Translations under genes and position numbers: made by a program | Part shown: one piece after another, positions 17,832 to 26,336 of the stretch | How the letters are laid out: the number at the start of each line of letters is the position of its first letter | Position numbering within the stretch: position 1 is the first letter of the stretch | The notes under the pieces: generated by a model | The model's input: only the letters and a program-made list of their open reading frames with translations | What the model was told of the DNA's origin: nothing | The model's database searches: none | Origin: Neochlamydia sp. S13 | GTDB taxonomy: Bacteria; Chlamydiota; Chlamydiia; Chlamydiales; Parachlamydiaceae | Assembly (NCBI RefSeq): GCF_000648235.2 | Contig: NZ_AP017977.1 | Coordinates: 682,001 to 746,000 of the forward strand | Reading direction: 5' to 3' | DNA length: 64,000 nt

Positions 17832-18428
17832 TTATGGATTGGATCCTGTGGATGCCTTTGGCTCTTTAGCTTCTTTATCAAAAAGCTCATCCATTACACT
17901 CACAATATCATCGGAAATGTCTAATTCCTTATCATAATAGTAAGCTCCCTCTTCGTTCATCACCATATGGTAACCATGCTTTTTAGCAACAGCTTCAGAT
18001 GCTTGAGTGATCACATCAGCGAGCTTATCCAATATTTTATAATTAGCTTGTTGTATTGCTTGATAATATTGCGACTGCTGTTGGCTTGCTTCTTGGCTTA
18101 AAGTTCTAAATTTACGCTTAAGCTCTGTTTCCGCTTCAGGGGAGAGGCTGTCAAGATAGTCAGGATCATTAAGTTTATCGGCCATTTCATTCAATGTTTT
18201 TTCTTTTTCGCCTAGCATTGTCTCCATTTGCTTTTTGAGCGATTCAAAGCTAGCTTGTTCTTGCTTGCCTAGTTTGGATTTTTCTACGCAAGTCTTAAAG
18301 TTCACCAGACGCATTTTAATTCCTTGATCAGCTTTAGCTACGGAAGCTTCTGCTGCCGCAGGGCATAAGGCTACTAAAGCAAAACTTACGCTAACTGCTT
18401 GCAGGATTTTTTTAGATAACTTTTTCAT
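17832..18428 (-). CDS. ompH: OmpH/Skp-family periplasmic chaperone
   Basis: 198 residues with a cleavable signal peptide (MKKLSKKILQAVSVSFALVA, probable cleavage after AEA near residue 28). A long coiled-coil helical region follows (residues about 45-140), with KTCVEKSKLGKQEQASFESL and LKRKFRTLSQEASQQQSQYY, as in Skp. Skp trimers hold unfolded outer-membrane proteins in the periplasm and deliver them to BamA. The gene lies directly between bamA (27 bases upstream) and lpxD, the classic arrangement. The N-terminal charged KK and lack of TM segments otherwise support a soluble periplasmic product. Confidence 0.92.
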   Translation of the reverse strand: MKKLSKKILQAVSVSFALVALCPAAAEASVAKADQGIKMRLVNFKTCVEKSKLGKQEQASFESLKKQMETMLGEKEKTLNEMADKLNDPDYLDSLSPEAETELKRKFRTLSQEASQQQSQYYQAIQQANYKILDKLADVITQASEAVAKKHGYHMVMNEEGAYYYDKELDISDDIVSVMDELFDKEAKEPKASTGSNP

Positions 18429-18455
18429 TAAATTTTCTCCTTGTTTTGATAGATC

Positions 18456-20864
18456 TTAAAGACGCCCGCCCACGCTAATGAAGAAGCTTTTAACCTCTCC
18501 GCGTGTTTTAGGATTGATAGGGATTCCATAACCCATCGTAAGAGGGGGAATGCTTTCGACTATTTTGAAACGTATACCCAAGCCAACGGATGTACTAATG
18601 CGTGCTTTTTTTAACCCGAAATCAAAAGTGGCAAAAGAAAGATGACCGGCATCACAGAAAATGAAACCTTCGAGGTTTTTCATGAACCGTCGAGAAGCCT
18701 CTATCGAATAAATCTCCATTGACATCCCACCTCGTGGATCTCCTTCAATAAAACGTGGCCCCAGTTTATAAGGACGATAGCCTCTTATCATGTTATCGCC
18801 GCCCAGAAATAGCCGCTCGTCAAGGGGCATTTTTTTAGCAGTCGTCCCTCCGAAGGGATAAAGAAAGCGAAAATCCATGCGTAGCTTTAAAACACTGCGT
18901 CTGTCTAATTTATGAAACCAGCTATTGGTGTAGGCAGCGCCAAAGAAGCGATAGTTACCGCCCAATCCAGCTATCTCCAATTCTAATCGTGATTTAAATC
19001 CTTGGGTAGGTTTGGCCGGGTGATCAGTAGAATCGTAAGACCATGTTAATCCGGTGGCTGAAACCATTCCATCATTATGGGATTCTTCAACTAACGAAGC
19101 TCCATGCTCATGCTTGGCGTAATATTTATACTGTTCTTCATAAAGCAAGTCATGCGAGGTTTGAATATCTGTATGTTTTAAGCGGTAATGCCACCCCAAT
19201 TTCATAAACTGATTTAACTGATAAGTAGCATTAACCATTCCCCCATAAGTTTTTATATCATAGTCTTTGGCTATATAGCGATTGACAGAATTTTCTAGCT
19301 CAAATCCTACAATCCATTGAGTATCATTAAAAAATGGCTTGGTCCAAGAAAAAACATAGCTGCGGCTTTTGGAGCCCACTGTAGCGGTAGCATGGGCATA
19401 TTCGCCTCCTCCTCTTAATGCTTTATAGCCATCTTGAAAGAAACGACCTAAGCCTTTATAGTTAAAGTTTTTTTCAGTGATATTAAAGCCTCCAAAAATA
19501 CTTTCTGCGGTGCTAAACCCAAAGAATGCCCCAAAATGTCCCGTGCTGGTTTCTTCGACTTCAATGTGGACATCGCGATAATTTTCTCCTAAGCCATAAG
19601 AATCTTCTGATTTAACAGCATAGACGTTTACATGAGAAAAATAGCCAATGTTGGCTAAACGTTCTTCAGTTTTTTTCAGTTTTTCAATATTAAAGACTTC
19701 TCCAGGAATAATCAGGGTTTCATGGAGAATAACTTTTGTTTGGGTCTGAGAATTTCCAAATACCTTAATTAAACCTACCCGAAACTGCTCGCCTTCTTCA
19801 ATAGTAAGCTTGAGGTTGTAGATGTGTTCCTGGCTTTCAGAAAGAGTAGGCTCATGATCAATGATGGCATCAATATAGCCTTTACGCCCATAGAGATTTG
19901 TAATATTTTCTATACTTTGACGAATTTTTTCAGGAGAAAAGATCCCTCCTTCACAAAAAGTTAACTGCTGATAGATTTCTTCTGTACTAAATAGGTGATT
20001 TCCCTCGATCGTAATATTACCTACTCTATAGATAGATCCTTTGTTTGCAGTAACTATAATGACCACGCGGTTTTCTTGAGTGGCTTCCACAACTTTAAGA
20101 TCGACAGCTGCATCAGCATATCCTTGATTATGAAGATAATTAAGAATGGTGGCTTGATCATGCTGCATGGCCTCTTCATTATAAGTTCCTTCATTGCTTA
20201 GCCAACTTAAAAATATATTATATTTTTTAGTCACAAGCTGTTCACTTATCTCTTCTTGTTCATGATCTGTAAAATTAACAAATACAATTTCTTTGATATA
20301 GCCCGAGCGCCCTTCATTAATGGAGATGTTGATATCTACTTCGTTAGTAGTGGCATCCAGCTGTACATCATAGGTGAGCTCCGCTTCAAAAAAACCTTTT
20401 TTAATATAGTAAGTTTTTAGCTTGTGAAAAGCTTGATTAAAGCTTTTACGGTCAAAAACAGAAAAGCAAGATACTTTCAGCTCTTGCTTTAACCTTTTAG
20501 TTTTTATATGTTCGTTACCCTGCCAGTTGATAGAGCGAATGATAGGCTTGGGCCATATTTTTAAGGTAATATATAGCTTATCAGCTAAGCTTTCAACAAG
20601 GGGTTCAACACGGTCATAATCTTGAGAAAGAATTTTAAGATCGTTATCAAAATGTGTTTGCGAAAAAAAATCTCCTTGCCGTGTTTTGATTCGGCTAAGG
20701 AGAGCCTCTTCTTCAAAATGGTCGCAAGGCCCTTGAAGAAGAATTTCAATTTTTTCTATTTTTTGATTTTCATATTGGGTAGATTGACCGAAAAGATTTG
20801 ATGAGTAGCCGCTTACTAGAAGCAAAAATCCTATATTAAGGAAAAGCATTAATTTATTTGTCAC
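18456..20864 (-). CDS. bamA: Outer-membrane protein assembly factor BamA (Omp85)
   Basis: 802 residues. The signal peptide (MTNKLMLFLNIGFLLLVSGY) is followed by about five POTRA domains to residue ~430, for example VNINISINEGRSGYIKEIVF-type strands and 'GNITIEGNHLFSTEEIYQQL'. A 16-strand Omp85 barrel occupies the rest. The L6 signature (V/I)RGY/F is seen as MIRGYRPYKLGPR near residue 690. The C-terminus ends in a beta strand (FFISVGGRL) whose last residue is Leu, not the usual Phe/Trp. BamA inserts barrel proteins into the outer membrane. It heads the minus-strand group bamA-ompH-lpxD, transcribed away from recR, which is also minus-strand and lies 99 bases upstream. Confidence 0.96.
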   Translation of the reverse strand: MTNKLMLFLNIGFLLLVSGYSSNLFGQSTQYENQKIEKIEILLQGPCDHFEEEALLSRIKTRQGDFFSQTHFDNDLKILSQDYDRVEPLVESLADKLYITLKIWPKPIIRSINWQGNEHIKTKRLKQELKVSCFSVFDRKSFNQAFHKLKTYYIKKGFFEAELTYDVQLDATTNEVDINISINEGRSGYIKEIVFVNFTDHEQEEISEQLVTKKYNIFLSWLSNEGTYNEEAMQHDQATILNYLHNQGYADAAVDLKVVEATQENRVVIIVTANKGSIYRVGNITIEGNHLFSTEEIYQQLTFCEGGIFSPEKIRQSIENITNLYGRKGYIDAIIDHEPTLSESQEHIYNLKLTIEEGEQFRVGLIKVFGNSQTQTKVILHETLIIPGEVFNIEKLKKTEERLANIGYFSHVNVYAVKSEDSYGLGENYRDVHIEVEETSTGHFGAFFGFSTAESIFGGFNITEKNFNYKGLGRFFQDGYKALRGGGEYAHATATVGSKSRSYVFSWTKPFFNDTQWIVGFELENSVNRYIAKDYDIKTYGGMVNATYQLNQFMKLGWHYRLKHTDIQTSHDLLYEEQYKYYAKHEHGASLVEESHNDGMVSATGLTWSYDSTDHPAKPTQGFKSRLELEIAGLGGNYRFFGAAYTNSWFHKLDRRSVLKLRMDFRFLYPFGGTTAKKMPLDERLFLGGDNMIRGYRPYKLGPRFIEGDPRGGMSMEIYSIEASRRFMKNLEGFIFCDAGHLSFATFDFGLKKARISTSVGLGIRFKIVESIPPLTMGYGIPINPKTRGEVKSFFISVGGRL

Positions 20865-20963
20865 GGATTCCTCTGAAAATTATAGATGATAATCGAAAAA
20901 AGAGTAATCATAGGGTAAGTTTTGTAATATTGTAAAGAAGAAGAAAAGGAGAGGGGACTGAGA

Positions 20964-21560
20964 TTAAAATTTGCTTCTTCCGGAGAAAGCTCGTGCTAAT
21001 GTACCTCCATCTACATAATCGAGAGGGCTTCCCATAGGAAGTCCAAAAGCTAAACGAGAGATAGCAACTCCCAAGGGAGCTAATTCTTGCTTTAAATAAA
21101 GAGAGGTAGCATCTCCTTCGAGAGTAGAATCTAAGGCGATGACAATCTCTTCTATTTTTAGCAAAGCAATACGTGTTTTTAATGCGGCAATAGTCAGTTT
21201 ATCGGGACCTATGCCTTCTAAAGGAGACAATAAGCCTCCTAATACGTGATAAAGACCTTTATATTCGCCTGTTGTTTCAATGGAAAAAGCTTCTCTTGCA
21301 CACGAAATAATGCAAATAACCTTAGATTGCTGGCGTTGCTCTGTACAGAAAGGGCAAGCATATTCGCCTTTTAAGCAGCCACATTCCTCACACTGCGGCA
21401 ATTTTTCATGAATATCTTTTAGGGTGCTAGCCATTTCATCTAAATATTCTTGTGGCCATCCTAGCATATGGAAAGCGTAACGCTCGGCACTTTTAGAACC
21501 TACTCCCGGTAGCCTTTTCAAGACGTTTATAACTTTTAATAAATGAGAAGGATAATGCAT
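20964..21560 (-). CDS. recR: Recombination protein RecR
   Basis: 198 residues, the usual length. The N-terminal helix-hairpin-helix LKRLPGVGSKSAERYAFHML is at about residues 14-33. The four-Cys zinc finger CEECGCLKGEYACPFC is near residues 56-71. The Toprim domain follows (ICIISCAREAFSIETTGEYK, LGGLLSPLEGIGPDKL). The end is typical of the family (ISRLAFGLPMGSPLDYVDGG, TLARAFSGR). RecR works with RecO and RecF to load RecA on gapped DNA; recF is also in this window. The position next to bamA and divergent from fabH matches other chlamydiae. Confidence 0.97.
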   Translation of the reverse strand: MHYPSHLLKVINVLKRLPGVGSKSAERYAFHMLGWPQEYLDEMASTLKDIHEKLPQCEECGCLKGEYACPFCTEQRQQSKVICIISCAREAFSIETTGEYKGLYHVLGGLLSPLEGIGPDKLTIAALKTRIALLKIEEIVIALDSTLEGDATSLYLKQELAPLGVAISRLAFGLPMGSPLDYVDGGTLARAFSGRSKF

Positions 21561-21933
21561 AGGTTTGCCATAATTTTAAGAAAGAGCATAGCATAAAAGG
21601 TTATTTTATTTAAAACCTAAAGAGTGGGAGAAAAACTTCCTCTTGTAATCGCTACTGGTGCTGTTTTTTTAGTTATTATTTTTAAATTTATGTTTTTTAG
21701 CGAGTCCTTGTCTTTTCCTTAAAAAAGCAGTTTTTTCAATTGCCTTGTCTGCTTAACTTTAAGTTTTTCTACGCTTAACCCATAAATATATACCCCTATA
21801 ATTTTATCTCTCTCTTTTCACTGAATTATCTATATTATCCATGTAGATAGCTTGGGGCTCTAAAGGGAGCGCTTCTTTTTAATAAGCATTTTTGATACAG
21901 TTTTGCTTTTTAATAAATAAGGGGGGCAGACAA
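21561..21933. promoter_or_regulatory. Divergent intergenic region between recR and the fab operon
   Basis: This region of 373 bases must hold the promoters for recR (minus) and fabH-fabD-fabG-acpP (plus). I see AT-rich stretches but no unambiguous -35/-10 pair. A strong ribosome site, GGGGGG at 21921-21926, precedes the chosen fabH ATG at 21934. No FapR- or FabT-like operator could be recognised by eye. Confidence 0.4.
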
Positions 21934-22950
21934 ATGCCAATTCAACCTAAAGCGCGTATCGTAGGAATGGGCTCTTTTTTACCTGAACGTATTTTAACCA
22001 ATCAACATCTAGAAGAGATGGTTGAAACAACCGATGATTGGATTGTCTCGCGTACAGGAATAAAAGAACGTCGAATTGCCGGCACTCACGAGCCTCCTTC
22101 TTTAATGGGGTTTTATGCGGCCCAAAAAGCATTGCAGGAAAGTAGCGTGTCAGCTGCAGATATAGACATGGTTTTAGTGGCAACAATGACACCCGATTAC
22201 ATCACACCAAGTACAGCCGCTATTATTCAGGCTAAGCTAGGGGCGTCTTCTGCTGCGGCCTTAGATATACAAGCCGCTTGCACAGGTTTTTTGTATGGAT
22301 TGTCGATTGCTAAAGCTTACATTGAAGCAGGCATCTATCGCAATATTCTTTTAATTGCTTCAGAAAAGCTTTCTACTATTATCAATTACAAAGATAGAAA
22401 TACATGCGTTTTGTTTGGCGATGGAGCGGCAGCCGCTGTGATCTCTAATCAAGGAAAGGGATTTTCCCTCGACGCATTTTGCTTAGGTTCAGATGGAGAA
22501 GTTGCCGAGCTTTTAATGATTCCGGCGGGTGGCGCGCGTCAGCCTTCAAGCATCGAAACCGTAACCCAAGAGTTGCATTTTTTGAAAATGGAAGGAAAGG
22601 AAGTTTTCAAGCATGCCGTACGAAGAATGGGGGCTGCAGCAAAAGAATGTTTAGTTAAAGCCGGTATAACCGAAGAAGAGATTGATTGGTTAGTACCCCA
22701 TCAAGCTAATATACGGATTATTGAAGCATTAGCTAAAAGTTTTAATCTACCGAGTGAACGCGTTTATAAAACCTTGCATAAATATGGAAATACATCGGCA
22801 TCTAGCGTGGCCATAGCCTTGGAAGAGCTTAAGAGCGAAAACCAAATTTTACAAGGTGAAAAGCTGCTATTGGTAGGTTTTGGAGCCGGGCTTACTTGGG
22901 CAGCCGCCATTATAACCCAAATAGATGATCTATCCTCTTCATTCGACTGA
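21934..22950 (+). CDS. fabH: Beta-ketoacyl-ACP synthase III
   Basis: 338 residues from the ATG at 21934. This start is preferred over one 14 codons upstream because GGGGGG sits 7 bases before it and the protein then begins like other FabH enzymes (QPKARIVGMGSFLPERILTN). FabH condenses acetyl-CoA (or a branched acyl-CoA) with malonyl-ACP to start fatty-acid synthesis. The catalytic triad is visible: Cys in DIQAACTGFLYGLSIA, His in WLVPHQANIRII, Asn in YGNTSASS. It is the first gene of a four-gene FAS II operon, with fabD 22 bases downstream. Confidence 0.97.
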   Translation: MPIQPKARIVGMGSFLPERILTNQHLEEMVETTDDWIVSRTGIKERRIAGTHEPPSLMGFYAAQKALQESSVSAADIDMVLVATMTPDYITPSTAAIIQAKLGASSAAALDIQAACTGFLYGLSIAKAYIEAGIYRNILLIASEKLSTIINYKDRNTCVLFGDGAAAAVISNQGKGFSLDAFCLGSDGEVAELLMIPAGGARQPSSIETVTQELHFLKMEGKEVFKHAVRRMGAAAKECLVKAGITEEEIDWLVPHQANIRIIEALAKSFNLPSERVYKTLHKYGNTSASSVAIALEELKSENQILQGEKLLLVGFGAGLTWAAAIITQIDDLSSSFD

Positions 22951-22972
22951 TAAGCTATAAGGACACAAAGAT

Positions 22973-23914
22973 ATGTCGCATTTTAAAAAAATTGCTTTTT
23001 TATTTCCTGGCCAAGGAGTTCAATATCTTGGGATGGCAAAAGATATTTATGAAAATTTCTCCCTAGCTAGGCAAACTTTTCAAGAGGCCGATGAGGTGTT
23101 ACATCGCCATTTATCTAAAATAATATTAGAAGGCCCTGAGGAAGAACTGCTTGAAACAAAAAATAGCCAGGTGGGCATTTATGTTGTCTCTATGGCGCTT
23201 CTAAGGATTATTAAAGATTTATATCCTAACATACAGCCAGATGTGTGTGCCGGCTTAAGCTTAGGTGAATATTCAGCATTAACAGCTTCTCAGAAACTAG
23301 ATTTTGCCTCTTGCCTCTCTATTATTCAATATAGAGGCCATTATATGAATGAAGCCTGTGAGGCTCATCCAGGGGGTATGGCAGTTGTTTTAGGTCTTAC
23401 AGCTCACGAAGTAGAGGAAGCTGTGCAAGAGGTGAATTTGCCTCATGATTTATGGATTGCTAATTTTAATTGTCCAGGCCAGATAGTTATTTCGGGAACT
23501 CGAAAAGGAATTGATAGCGCTGCATCAGCTCTTAAAGATAAAGGTGCCAAACGTGTCTTGCCTTTAAATGTATATGGAGCTTTTCATAGTGGTCTTATGA
23601 AGACAGCGGAAGAACGTCTTGTTGAACATATCCATTATGCTTCCATCCAAAATAGCCCGATAGGTTTAATCATGAATGTGCCTGGTAAAAAGGTAGAAAA
23701 TATTCTCGATATTAAAAGTCATTTAATTAGGCAGGTGACCTCTCCTGTTCGCTGGGAGCAAAGCATTCGCCACCTGGGGGAAGAGGGAGTCGAGCTTTTC
23801 ATTGAAATAGGGTGTGGAAAAACACTAGCAGGTTTTAATAAACGTATTCTTCCCCACATAAATACCATTTCTGTAGAAAAATTAACGGAACTTGATCAGC
23901 TCGCTAAAATATAG
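22973..23914 (+). CDS. fabD: Malonyl-CoA:ACP transacylase
   Basis: 313 residues. FabD moves malonyl from CoA to acyl carrier protein. The N-terminal oxyanion-hole motif FPGQGVQYLGM is present. The nucleophile elbow is GLSLGEYSAL (Ser near residue 95). The catalytic His is in YGAFHSGLMKTAEERL, and the late GCGKTLAGFNKRI block is also present. It sits between fabH and fabG with short spacers (22 and 11 bases), so co-transcription is very likely. Confidence 0.96.
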   Translation: MSHFKKIAFLFPGQGVQYLGMAKDIYENFSLARQTFQEADEVLHRHLSKIILEGPEEELLETKNSQVGIYVVSMALLRIIKDLYPNIQPDVCAGLSLGEYSALTASQKLDFASCLSIIQYRGHYMNEACEAHPGGMAVVLGLTAHEVEEAVQEVNLPHDLWIANFNCPGQIVISGTRKGIDSAASALKDKGAKRVLPLNVYGAFHSGLMKTAEERLVEHIHYASIQNSPIGLIMNVPGKKVENILDIKSHLIRQVTSPVRWEQSIRHLGEEGVELFIEIGCGKTLAGFNKRILPHINTISVEKLTELDQLAKI

Positions 23915-23925
23915 GAAAACTTTAG

Positions 23926-24666
23926 ATGCATCATCTTTTAAACAATCAGGTAGCTATCGTTACCGGAGGAACTGCTGGCATTGGCAAAGCAATTGCTCGT
24001 GAATTTGCTCGCCAAGGAGCAACTGTGGCAATCTTCGGAACAAATGAGAAAAGAGGCCAAGAAGTAGTACAGGAAATTGGAGCAGAAAAAGCCTCTTTTT
24101 TTCAAGTCAATATAGCTAAAACTCTAGAGGTAGAGGCTGCTATAAAACAGGTACAGCAAAATTATGGCAAAGTGGATATTTTAGTTAATAATGCTGGAAT
24201 TACGCGCGATCAGCTAATGTTGAAAATGACGGAAGAAGATTGGGATACAGTCATGGAAGTTAACTTAAAATCCTGCTACAATACTTGCAAGGCTCTTACC
24301 CGTCATATGCTTAAAGCCCGCCAGGGGGTGATTATAAATATTAGCTCCGTGATCGGTCTGATTGGTAACAGTGGGCAAGCTAATTATGCGGCTTCAAAAG
24401 CTGCTATCATAGGTTTTACAAAAGCTCTTGCTAAAGAATTTGCCTCCCGTAATATTCGCATCAATTGCATAGCTCCTGGCTTTATTGACACGCAGATGAC
24501 GAAAGATATGACAGAACAGCAGCGTCAGGCCATACTCTCTTCCATTCCTATGGAAAGGATGGGCGCGCCTGAAGATATTGCCCATGCAGCTGTTTTCTTA
24601 GCCAGCTCGATGGCCCAATATATGACTGGGCAAGTGTTGGTGGTGGACGGAGGAATGGTGATGTAA
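23926..24666 (+). CDS. fabG: 3-oxoacyl-ACP reductase
   Basis: 246-residue short-chain dehydrogenase. The NADPH-binding motif is GGTAGIGKAIAREFA (residues about 15-29) and NNAGITRDQLMLKM is the second motif. The catalytic Ser-Tyr-Lys are in NISSVIGLIGNSGQANYAAS followed by KAA. The C-terminal 'GQVLVVDGGMVM' is typical. It reduces beta-ketoacyl-ACP in the first reductive step of FAS II. The gene is 11 bases after fabD and 82 bases before acpP. Confidence 0.96.
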   Translation: MHHLLNNQVAIVTGGTAGIGKAIAREFARQGATVAIFGTNEKRGQEVVQEIGAEKASFFQVNIAKTLEVEAAIKQVQQNYGKVDILVNNAGITRDQLMLKMTEEDWDTVMEVNLKSCYNTCKALTRHMLKARQGVIINISSVIGLIGNSGQANYAASKAAIIGFTKALAKEFASRNIRINCIAPGFIDTQMTKDMTEQQRQAILSSIPMERMGAPEDIAHAAVFLASSMAQYMTGQVLVVDGGMVM

Positions 24667-24748
24667 TCCTAATTACATCATTGAATGTAATTGATAAAAA
24701 TGATATCTTATTTTTTTTTAAGAAATCTATTAATTAAAAGGAATGTGT

Positions 24749-24988
24749 ATGTCATCAACAGAACAAGAAGTCATCGACATCATTGTAGAACAGCTGGGTG
24801 TAGATAGAGATGATGTAACTCCTTCTAAAAAGCTTGTCGAAGATCTAAATGCAGATTCTCTGGATTTAACAGAGCTCAATATGACTTTTGAAGAGCGTTT
24901 AGGAAGAGAAATCCCTCAAGAAGAAGCTGAAAAGTTTAAAACTGTAGGCGATATTATCCAATATTTCGATCGTATCACCAAAGAATAA
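24749..24988 (+). CDS. acpP: Acyl carrier protein
   Basis: 79 residues from the ATG at 24749. An ATG two codons earlier (24743) leaves only one base after AAAGG (24737-24741), whereas 24749 leaves 7, so I choose 24749. The acidic four-helix protein carries the phosphopantetheine serine in '[20 protein letters not shown]' (DSL motif). It holds growing acyl chains for FAS II and for LpxD. AcpS, which attaches the prosthetic group, is encoded at 46737-47105. Confidence 0.96.
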   Translation: MSSTEQEVIDIIVEQLGVDRDDVTPSKKLVEDLNADSLDLTELNMTFEERLGREIPQEEAEKFKTVGDIIQYFDRITKE

Positions 24989-25000
24989 AGCATTTATATA

Positions 25001-25030
25001 GGGCTCTAGGCAAGCCAGAGCCCTACATTT
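25001..25030 (+). terminator. Hairpin terminator of the fab operon
   Basis: GGGCTCT (25001-25007) pairs with AGAGCCC (25017-25023) around a 9-base loop, 12 bases after the acpP stop. The following bases (TACATTTC) are only partly T-rich, so it may be an imperfect rho-independent terminator. Confidence 0.6.
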
Positions 25031-25395
25031 CAAAATGTTAAGGCAGGCATTTATCTAATAAATGAATGCATTTAAGGCCTAAAATGTTTTCTCTCCAGTT
25101 TAAAATTTCTTCCCTTCCTCTATCTGGCTAAGATATAGGTTAAAAGGCCATGTTCAAAGTGAAACCTTTTGGCATTTTTATGCAAAAAATTGCTTCGCTT
25201 TCTTATCCGATTTTTATTTAATTTTACACGTTAAGCTGTATAAAAAAGAAACAACAAACCGTTCTATTGCTTAATGTCATTTTTCGTTGAACAGTATGCT
25301 ATACTAAGTTATTTTAATGGTTGGCAATTACTAGAAGTTTTAGCCGTACTAAGATGAAATTTGCATAACTTAATTTGGGGCCTTTGACAGATACT

Positions 25396-25521
25396 GTTAC
25401 GCTATAAAAAGTTCCGCCTGTATTTCAACAAGGTAATTTAAGTCTTCTTTATCTACCTCTTTTACTTAAGGGGATATTTTTTTAGGCATATGATTGCATA
25501 AACGGCTGCTTGAAAACGTAT
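25396..25521. repeat. Small inverted-end element, copy A (diverged)
   Basis: Starts TTACGCTATAAAAAG and ends ATTGCATAAACGGCTGCTTG followed by AAAACGTAT. It matches copies B and C in order, with lower similarity, and its ends retain a degenerate form of the ATACGCTT/AAGCGTAT pair. Confidence 0.5.
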
Positions 25522-25714
25522 TCTCAATATTATTTTGTATCCGCTACAGGATCAGGTAACCCACCTTCATAAAATTTAAATTTTTTATATGCTTGTTCTC
25601 ATCATGCTCTCTAGCTTGAGAAGGGCCTATCGTGAATTTTAATAAGCTCTGTATGGAAATCGTTCGATTTTTTTCTTTATCTCGAGCACACTTAACCTAT
25701 TTAAAAAATATATA

Positions 25715-25828
25715 ATACGCTTCAAAAAATTAAGTCTGCATACCCCACACCCTGAAAGTCTTCTCTCTGCTTAGCGAGAGGGGTTTTATAAAGTACGCGA
25801 TTGCATAAGAAGTAGCTCAAAAGCGTAT
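25715..25828. repeat. Small inverted-end element, copy B (114 bp)
   Basis: Bounded by ATACGCTT (25715-25722) and its exact reverse complement AAGCGTAT (25821-25828). The interior contains AAGTCTGCATACC, a small hairpin CTCTC...GAGAG, and the block TTTTATAAAGTACGCGATTG then CATAAGAAGTAGCT. It aligns with copy C along its whole length. Confidence 0.65.
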
Positions 25829-25901
25829 AATCTTATTTTTTATTAATTAGATTAAAACTCGTTCTCTGATTATCTTCCAAAAATGCTGTATCCATTATAT
25901 C

Positions 25902-26016
25902 ATACGCTTTAAAAAAACTAAGTCCGTATACCTAGCCCACTGAGAGTTGCCTCTCTACTCAATGAGAGGAATTTTATAAAGTACGGGATTACATAAGAAG
26001 TAGCTTGGAAGCGTAT
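25902..26016. repeat. Small inverted-end element, copy C (115 bp)
   Basis: Bounded by ATACGCTT (25902-25909) and AAGCGTAT (26009-26016). The same interior blocks as copy B are seen: AAGTCCGTATACC, hairpin CCTCTC...GAGAGG, and TTTTATAAAGTACGGGATTA. Direct orientation relative to A and B. Confidence 0.65.
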
Positions 26017-26336
26017 CACTTTTTATACAAGCTTCGTTACGAAAGATATGGCCACTTTTTTGAGGCTTGAAAAATGGGTTGCCCCTTTCAAGCTTAAAAG
26101 CCTGAGCTTTAGATTGAAAAATTAACAAAATAGATAGAAAAAGAGGCACGTGTCCCTGCTTGCTTTGAGACCTAAAAAAATAACGAGGTAGCTTTTAAGC
26201 AAGGTTTTTAGTATGAAAAGTAAAACATTATTTTTTTATCTTTCTTTTAAGAGGATGGCTCTAAAAAGATAAAAAAATCGCCCACAGCGTTACAAATCCA
26301 CTGATGTGCAATGAAAGCTAAAATAAGGATAATCAA

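Larger units (their letters stand above)
25031..26336. other. Gene-free region with repeated small elements
   Basis: About 1.3 kb without a believable gene between acpP and the F-box/TPR gene. It holds three related elements (25396-25521, 25715-25828, 25902-26016). A 64-codon minus-strand frame (25955-26149) lies largely on the third element and I do not accept it. No RNA gene was recognised. Confidence 0.5.

Noticed and set aside
25955..26149. 64-codon minus-strand frame in the acpP/F-box-TPR gap
   Set aside because: Lies largely on a non-coding repeat copy; the corresponding frame is not open in the other copies.
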